From positions 727,449-791,448 of the forward strand of contig NMRA01000099.1 of assembly GCA_002633005.1 (NCBI GenBank): 64,000 nucleotides of DNA. The letters are read 5' to 3'. Under the pieces are notes generated by a model. It was given only the letters and a program-made list of their open reading frames with translations. It made no database searches and had not been told where the DNA came from. Shown here one piece after another: positions 57,835 through 64,000 of this stretch (positions are counted from its first letter, which is position 1; each line of letters begins with the position of its first letter). Origin of the DNA: Phoronis australis (Eukaryota > Phoronida > Phoronidae). The position numbers were made by a program, and so were the translations under genes.

Positions 57835-58930
57835 CCATCATCTTCGTCCGTCCGGCGTCCGCTGCTTTATCTCCAAAACCCTTTGACATAAGTTCATGAA
57901 ATTTGGCACATATGTTCCATTCATGAATGCATGTGCGAACTTTCGGACGGATCCGACTACCGGTGTGCCCCCTAGTGGCAATTTTAGTTTTTACGCTTAC
58001 CTTTGTATCTTCAAAAGTCCTGAACGGATTTTCATGAAATTTGGTATGTAGGCACCTATTAGTGAGATGACACTATCTTCTTGTTTTCAGATGGATTCAA
58101 CATAGTTTGTGCCACCTAGTGGCCATTTTTACTGTTTTCGAGTCTTTATTTTTGCATCCACCCCTCTATCAACCAAACCGCTCAAAGGATGATTGTGAAA
58201 ATTGGCGTGTATGTGCTTACTATAAAGAGGACAGCTGACAATGATTTTCAGACGATTTGGACTACTGTGGCGCCTCCTAGTGGCAGTTTTGTTTTTTTGC
58301 ACCTATGGCTGTATCTCCTAAACCGTTCGCAGGATCTTTACGAAATTTAATAAGTGTATTTATATGATGTTAACAACAGACGATGACGACTTTTGGACGG
58401 ATCCGCCTACCAGTGTGCCCCCTAGTGGCAATTTTATTTTTTTACGTTTACCTCTGTATCTTCACAAGTCCTTAACGGATTTTCATGAAATTTGATATGT
58501 AGGCACCTATTAGTGCGATGACGCTATCCTCCCGTTTTCGGATGGATTCGACGTAGTTTGCCACACCCAGTGGCCATTTTTACTGTTTTTAAGTCTGTTT
58601 TTTGGCGTCCACCCCTCTATCAACCAAACCGCTCTAAGTGTGATTGTGAAAACTGGCATGTATGTTCTTACTATGAAGAGGACGGTTGACGCTGTATTTC
58701 CCATGACTTTGATTACTGTGGCACCTCTTAGTGGCAGTTTTTTTTGCGCCCATGGCTGTATCTCCCAAACCGTTTGCAGGATCTTTACTAAATTTAGCAA
58801 GTGTATTTATGTGATGTTGACAACGGACGATGACTACTTTAGGATGATTCTGACTACCGGTATGCCTCTAGTGGCAATTTTAGTATTTTACATTGACCTC
58901 TGTATTTTCAAAGGTCTTCAGGTGTATACT
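57835..58930 (+). repeat. 450-bp higher-order satellite of three 150-bp monomers
   Basis: CCTAGTGGCAATTTTA begins at 57971 and 58421, exactly 450 bases apart, and near 58867. The second monomer type (CACCTAGTGGCC) sits at 58113 and its partner at 58563. Each monomer has CCTAGTGGC, a TATCTYCAAAACC block and a GGATTTTCATGAAATTTGG block. ORFs across it are incidental. Confidence 0.88.
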
Positions 58931-61048
58931 TTGTGTTATTTCGTGACTATGAAGGAAAAGTTCCAAGTAGAAATTTGTTTCTGGCATTCTTATGCTGTGC
59001 TAATCTCGTATGTTGGTAAATTCGTTTTTAATTCTATGTTTCTGTGGTACTTTAAGCAACTGATGTATAGGATGTGCTTGTATTATGAAGATCACTCACA
59101 TTTTGCTTCTAGCCTATTGAGGAGACAATGACCATGCCTTTTCATTTTGGAAAGTACAACATACTACATATATGCCCTCTACTGGCCACTTTATGGTACC
59201 AATAAACAACTCTAGAAGGATACCGTATACGGTGCAATTGTGGGCGCATTTCAACGCTCTGCGTTGCTCTTGTTGTGAATAAGGTTGGAGATATTCTTAA
59301 CGTCTTGCACTGGGGAACTCTAAATTCGCTAGGTGTTCCTAGAGAAGCAAGGGTTCTTTGTGTTGTAATGCCTGAGTTCAAGTAATGATGTGGGGCCATG
59401 TCAGACGTGCACCCCATGCCCACGAACTGCTTTCTAGTCTCAAGCTATTCAGATGATGAAAGGAGGGACCTTTATTAGCGCCAGCTAGCAAATATGGAGT
59501 TGCCAAATCACTAACATATGATCTGACAATGCCAGACTCCAGTGCAATATTCTCAAAAGCATGTAAATCACTGAGGAGTTCATTGAGTGATTGGTGAAGA
59601 ATATTTCCTTAAAACTTTTATGGTTTTCGTAGATGTGAGTACTTATGTAACGACCTAGTAACCATAGCAATGAAATATGCACTACCACTGCTGTAGCTAT
59701 TTTTATTACTAAGTGTAAATGATGTTGAGTTAGACTTGGTTCTTTGGTCATTATATATGTGGTGGGTTATGAAACAAAAAAAACGGCTTTTTATTAAGTA
59801 TGTTTGTTGATTAATTATGCCAGACTGTAGTCGCAGGCAGGCTAATTACTCTAATGAATTCATTGCTTCTACAAAATTAAGGAAACATAACATTCTGGTA
59901 GTTATGATTGACATGTGTGTAAAGCCAGATGGACTGTTATGTAATGTGATTTCTTGGCTGGGTGGGTAATTAATTATAGGGGTGCATTTAACTCAGTAAT
60001 TATCCCCTGAAGATGTCAGTTAATGGATGTCACAGTCTCTGAAGGTGTTGTCAGCAGCTGTGTAAAATGACCTGCTAGAATTTGGTAGACTAGTTATTAT
60101 TAGTAGTAGTAGTATTTTTATTGTTATTAGCAGTAGCAGTAGCTATTGTTTTAGTAATTACAAGGCCCTTGTTTACTTGATAATAAAGGTACCTGTGACT
60201 TCCTTTGTCACCAATTAGAGGGATTGTGCGAGTTAAAAGTGATTCTAAATTTGATGCGATTTTTAATCGTTGGAAGGAAATTTTGGGTTTGATGAGAAGA
60301 ATTTAAAAAAAAATCAACGAAGTTGAGGCATTGGATGCCCTGATTTCTGTAAATGACCAGGTGACCACCTCAGTCAAGCCACCGATTTTCAAGTGGACCT
60401 TAATTTAAAATCCAAAGGAGATATTAAATCAACAAGTGTGTTAAATTGAATAAAAATTGTATACTATTACATAAATATAAGTTAAAAGAAGGTGCTAATT
60501 ATTTATGGACCTTGCAACGTTTACAAAGTGAAGCTAGGAAGGCCCGAGCTAAGGACTATTATCAGATTGATGTCAGAACTCCCAGTACCTCTTTGAAGAC
60601 TGGGATATTTGGCGAGTTCATGACAGCAGTCCATGGCCCATTGTAAGCGAAACAATTTGCATAGACAAATGTTTCCTTGCCACAGTTGGTCAGCACAGCA
60701 CAGCATATGACACTATCGCTTGTACCTAATTGTGGAAATTACTTACTGGTTTTGAATTTTTATCAAGATAACTTTGTACGATGTTATGTTTTAGAATTAT
60801 AGGCCGTTGTGTTTCCAAATGTTAGGTCAGCTGACAGAAAAAAATTGTGGCATTGGTTTTATGAAAACATGACTGTCAACGGACAATTTTTAGCATGTGG
60901 CCAAGTAAATTGTACTGCCAAGTAGGGATGAACTTAACTGCTGGAGTAGAGGATCAGAGAACATAAAGAAGGAAACTTTTTTTGACAGGTATGTCTGAAC
61001 TTGTTGGGATTTATGGTTTTCTTAATGTTTTCGCTCAAAAGTTATCGT

Positions 61049-61190
61049 CAAGTCCCAGTGATAATGATAATTATTCACCTCCCAGGAATAATGATAATTA
61101 TTCAGCTCCCAGTGATAATGATAATTATTCAGCTCCCAGTGATAATGATAATTATCTAGCTCCCAGTGATAATTATAATTATCCCCAAAA
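61049..61190 (+). repeat. 27-bp minisatellite, about five copies
   Basis: Unit AGCTCCCAGTGATAATGATA plus ATTATTC. Because 27 is divisible by three, the frame 60982-61317 stays open and would read SAPSDNDNY repeats. No splice or homology support for a gene. Confidence 0.9.
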
Positions 61191-63088
61191 TACACAAGGT
61201 AACCAACATGCTCATCCCATAATAAACTTACTCAGTCATCGTCACACCCAGATATTTGGATTTGTCACTGCATTAGCCAGCTGTCTTGCTCTTCACAGTC
61301 ATTTGCTTATTATGTAACGGCTTGTTGAATAAAACTGCCAATTTTACAGATTTAAAACTTTTGGTTAGATTTTAATTATAACCAGGTTTGTAGTATTGCA
61401 GGACTTGGTCATTACGTTTTCAAACTCTCGTTATATGCAGACTCAATATTGAAACCTGTCTGTAATGATGGCAGTGAAATTGCCATTCTGACATCCCTGA
61501 ATGAACTCTTGGTCTTATAATAGGCAGCGACCAGTAATATAAGTACCACTCTTAGTGTAATGTTTGGCTAATATGAAATGTCAGAGCAAGCACTTATTTG
61601 AATACTCATAAATACTTATTTGAAGTCTGCACCCTGCTATGACATTGAATGCTGTGTATATTTAAAGGTGCATTTCCTATGCCTTTCAGTCTTATAAAGT
61701 TTTTGATATAGACTGATTACATGTAAAATTGAATTAGTTTCCTCTTATTACATAACTTGATGGTTTCCTAAACATCAAAAGGACTTGTGAGATGGTTTGC
61801 AGTGAACTTAAAACAGTCCAATTGTTGAAAGATCGACTAATTCTGTCATGCTGGGCTGTTTCTGATTACACAGCTGACACTCAAACCTTACAGAATTTAC
61901 CTACAATGCTGCAATATCCAATTCCATCAAGCACTCAATATATGTAACTTCACAGTTTTCGTTCATGCGCTCTTTGTTGGCCGTATTCTTTACAAGTTTT
62001 TCTCAGCTGCATTACTCTATTTGTCCTTCCAATGCTAACAAAATATTACTTCTGTTCTGTGGGCTGAAACTCTGATAGGAGAAAGGTGGATAAACTTGAC
62101 AAATATCTGGGGATGGGTAATGCGAAGTTTGTCGCCTTCGCGACATCAATCAAAAAATGTGGAGAGAGTGGATAAAGCAAGTTTGTCGGCTTATTTTGAA
62201 TGAAACAGAACCCCTGTAAAGACACTTTTCAATTCCTGCACTTTTAAAGGGTTGAAATTGGGAATATATCCAGTCATACGCCTCGATGGTTTTGGACATC
62301 ATGACCTGTGGAAATGTGCCTGACATAGGTCAGTGAAAACAACACGGTTTCTTACTTCTTGAACAGAGTTCTATCGCTGTGTAAACTGGGACGGCCCTAG
62401 TGATTCTCTTTCTACTCAATGAGAGGATAGAAACCTTTTCTGTCACAAGATAACTGAAATGATGGAGACATTTTTGTGCGGTTTAGTTTCATATGACCCT
62501 TAATTTACGTGTGCTTGGTGGTCATTGAGCAGAAAGTATCCTGTAAGTTCAGGTTGTATTTTGTGCGAAGCAAATATTTTGAAGTGTGGTTATTGGGCAA
62601 CTCTTTAACAGGGCTAACTATCTTTTGGAAAATTTTAGCTATTTTGGATAAAATGGCCTGAGATTATTGAGTCAAAGACGGACTGCCTTTGATGTCAAAT
62701 GTTCAGATTTTCTCATACTACTGAGTTCTTCACCTATTCTGCACACATTGGGCAGATAAATGGTTTTGTGTCCAAAATTTTCACAAAAACCATGATTGAG
62801 ACAATGTTAAAGACTATTACTAGCTTGGATTGTGATGTGTGGATGTCTTATAAAAACATCTGGTAAAGTTTCCAATATTTGCAGCACAGTTCAATCAACC
62901 TTTAAAGATGGAAAAATAACACTTTCAACAATGATTTTTGTGCAAAGTAAGTTAAAAATTATAGTATTGTTTCATGACGGTGTACAGTACAAGCTACACT
63001 GATGATAGAGTAAAATTTATTAATATTTTTGTATTTTATTCAGGAATTTTGCAAACTAGAATTCCACTAATGTCCACCATCTTGTTTC

Positions 63089-63205
63089 TGACGACAGTGA
63101 CGATACGACGACGACGATAATGACAATGCTGATGACAGTTATGTGATGATGATGACAATGATGATGTTGACAATGCTGATGATGATGTCAGTGATGATTG
63201 ATGAT
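63089..63205 (+). repeat. GAT/GAC-rich microsatellite near an NXN acceptor
   Basis: Runs of GACGAC, GATGAC and GATGATG end about 50 bases before the acceptor of NXN exon 3. Units resemble those at 6163-6516. Confidence 0.85.
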
Positions 63206-63255
63206 ATTTGATTAATTGATTGATTTCTCATCTGTACTTTTCCTTTGCCTTGCAG

Positions 63256-63460
63256 TGTCCACCATGCAAAAAGTTCACCCCCGAGCTGATCAAGTGCTAT
63301 AACAAGCTGATTAAGGATGGCAAGTCGTTTGAGATGATATTCGTCAGCTCAGACCGTGCTGAAGATTCCTTTAAGGAATACTACAGAACTATGCCGTGGC
63401 TGGCTGTGCCGTTTAAAGATGCTAGGTGTGCCGAGCTAAGCCAGGCATACGATGTTGCAG
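63256..63460 (+). CDS. NXN: Nucleoredoxin exon 3 (thioredoxin-like module 2)
   Basis: Acceptor GCCTTGCAG|TGT restores CPPC after the Trp in exon 2. It encodes CPPCKKFTPELIKCYNKLIK, then FEMIFVSSDRAEDSFKEYY, MPWLAVPF and LSQAYDVAG, matching the catalytic module of human NXN (residues about 181-248 here). Similarity stops at AYDVAG, where CAG|GTATTG can serve as donor (phase 1), so the IPTL strand and C-terminal part should lie beyond 64000. Reading through would add about 21 unrelated residues to a stop at 63525. Confidence 0.9.
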
Positions 63461-64000
63461 GTATTGCAGCTTTAAAGGCCTGGGAAGACGGGGGTGGGCT
63501 TACGGGAAGATCTGAACAATTTTGAACAGAAATGATTGTCTAAAGTGACATTTTTTCATTTATCAAGGGCTTCTAAAACTGACATTTTATTCAAAGCATT
63601 GTGTGGCGGTAGCTGCAGAGCACAACTTGAAAATGTTGAAGCTCCATTTTGGTGCTACTTATCTTTCATTTAAAAAAATTGCAAAATAGAATTTCACCAT
63701 GCTATGAACATTCCCACTAAATAAAATTGGTTCTAACCCCAGTGTTTAAGGTAAACGGCGGGGTATGGAAAATTGAACTAGACCGTATTTATCCACCTTG
63801 GCTGAGACGCGCTCGGCTCATGCTCAAAGGGATGCCGCCAAGCTGCTCTATTCATCGAGTCACGAGCGAGGATAATTGACTTCGCTCATGCGGATATGAT
63901 CAGCTGATTACAGTCTAGCCTAACAACTGTACTTTTTATGGAGAGAATTTTACGTAGTTTTTACTGTAATATTTGAAAAGAGGAGCGAAAACAAATACGA
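63461..64000 (+). other. NXN: NXN intron 3 (start only)
   Basis: AT-rich DNA with a GC-richer patch at 63780-63900. No further NXN exon is visible before the window ends. Confidence 0.55.

Larger units (their letters stand above)
54813..63255 (+). other. NXN: NXN intron 2 (8.4 kb)
   Basis: Holds a MITE copy (55688-56115), the inverted 1.4-kb element (56418-57800), a 450-bp higher-order satellite (57835-58930), a 27-bp minisatellite (61049-61190) and a GAT-rich microsatellite (63089-63205). I see no gene. Confidence 0.75.

Noticed and set aside
58640-59131. 163-residue open frame
   Set aside because: It starts inside the 150-bp satellite array and runs into AT-rich DNA; the frame is not conserved between monomers.
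1-64000. Bacterial-type systems (operons, CRISPR arrays, riboswitches, phage genes)
   Set aside because: All recognisable genes are split by GT-AG introns and of animal type; no direct-repeat/spacer array or operon is present.

Overview
The window is nuclear DNA of an invertebrate animal. It is AT-rich, its genes are small exons separated by long GT-AG introns, and most of the remainder is degraded DNA transposons, MITEs, satellites and microsatellites. Two vertebrate-type genes, SLF1 and nucleoredoxin, can be recognised. The repeat load (foldback MITEs, a Penelope-type GIY-YIG fragment, 150-bp satellite monomers) resembles a marine bilaterian such as a lophotrochozoan or non-vertebrate deuterostome, but I cannot name the species.

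Layout. (1) 326-3405, plus strand: the last two exons of a gene for a protein with two SH3 domains; its 5' part lies outside the window. (2) 3406-9766: a convergent intergenic region with microsatellites and a tRNA-derived SINE-like piece. (3) 9767-33570, minus strand: a complete gene for the SMC5-SMC6 complex localization factor SLF1. I assembled 23 coding exons by hand; all splice phases agree and the sum is 1,060 codons plus stop, close to human SLF1 (about 1,058 residues). The order is tandem BRCT, low-complexity linker, helical middle region, three ankyrin repeats, conserved tail. (4) 33571-37998: a divergent intergenic region filled by a nested inverted-repeat (foldback) structure around a 680-base assembly gap. 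(5) 37999 to the window end, plus strand: the first three coding exons of nucleoredoxin (NXN) with introns of 16.3 and 8.4 kb. Both thioredoxin-like modules visible here keep a WCPPC site; the gene continues beyond the window.

Functions. SLF1 belongs to RAD18-SLF1-SLF2 recruitment of SMC5/6 to damaged DNA. NXN is a thioredoxin-fold redox regulator. The SH3 gene looks like an adaptor. I see no sign that the three work together.

Most interesting signals: the foldback between the divergent genes, with mirrored YY1-type motifs; a 450-bp higher-order satellite in NXN intron 2 whose 150-bp monomers repeat a CTCF-like core, with an eroded relative in an SLF1 intron; a candidate 23-nt SLF1 microexon inside a 36-bp tandem duplication with one broken splice donor; and a likely tandem exon duplication in the SLF1 linker.
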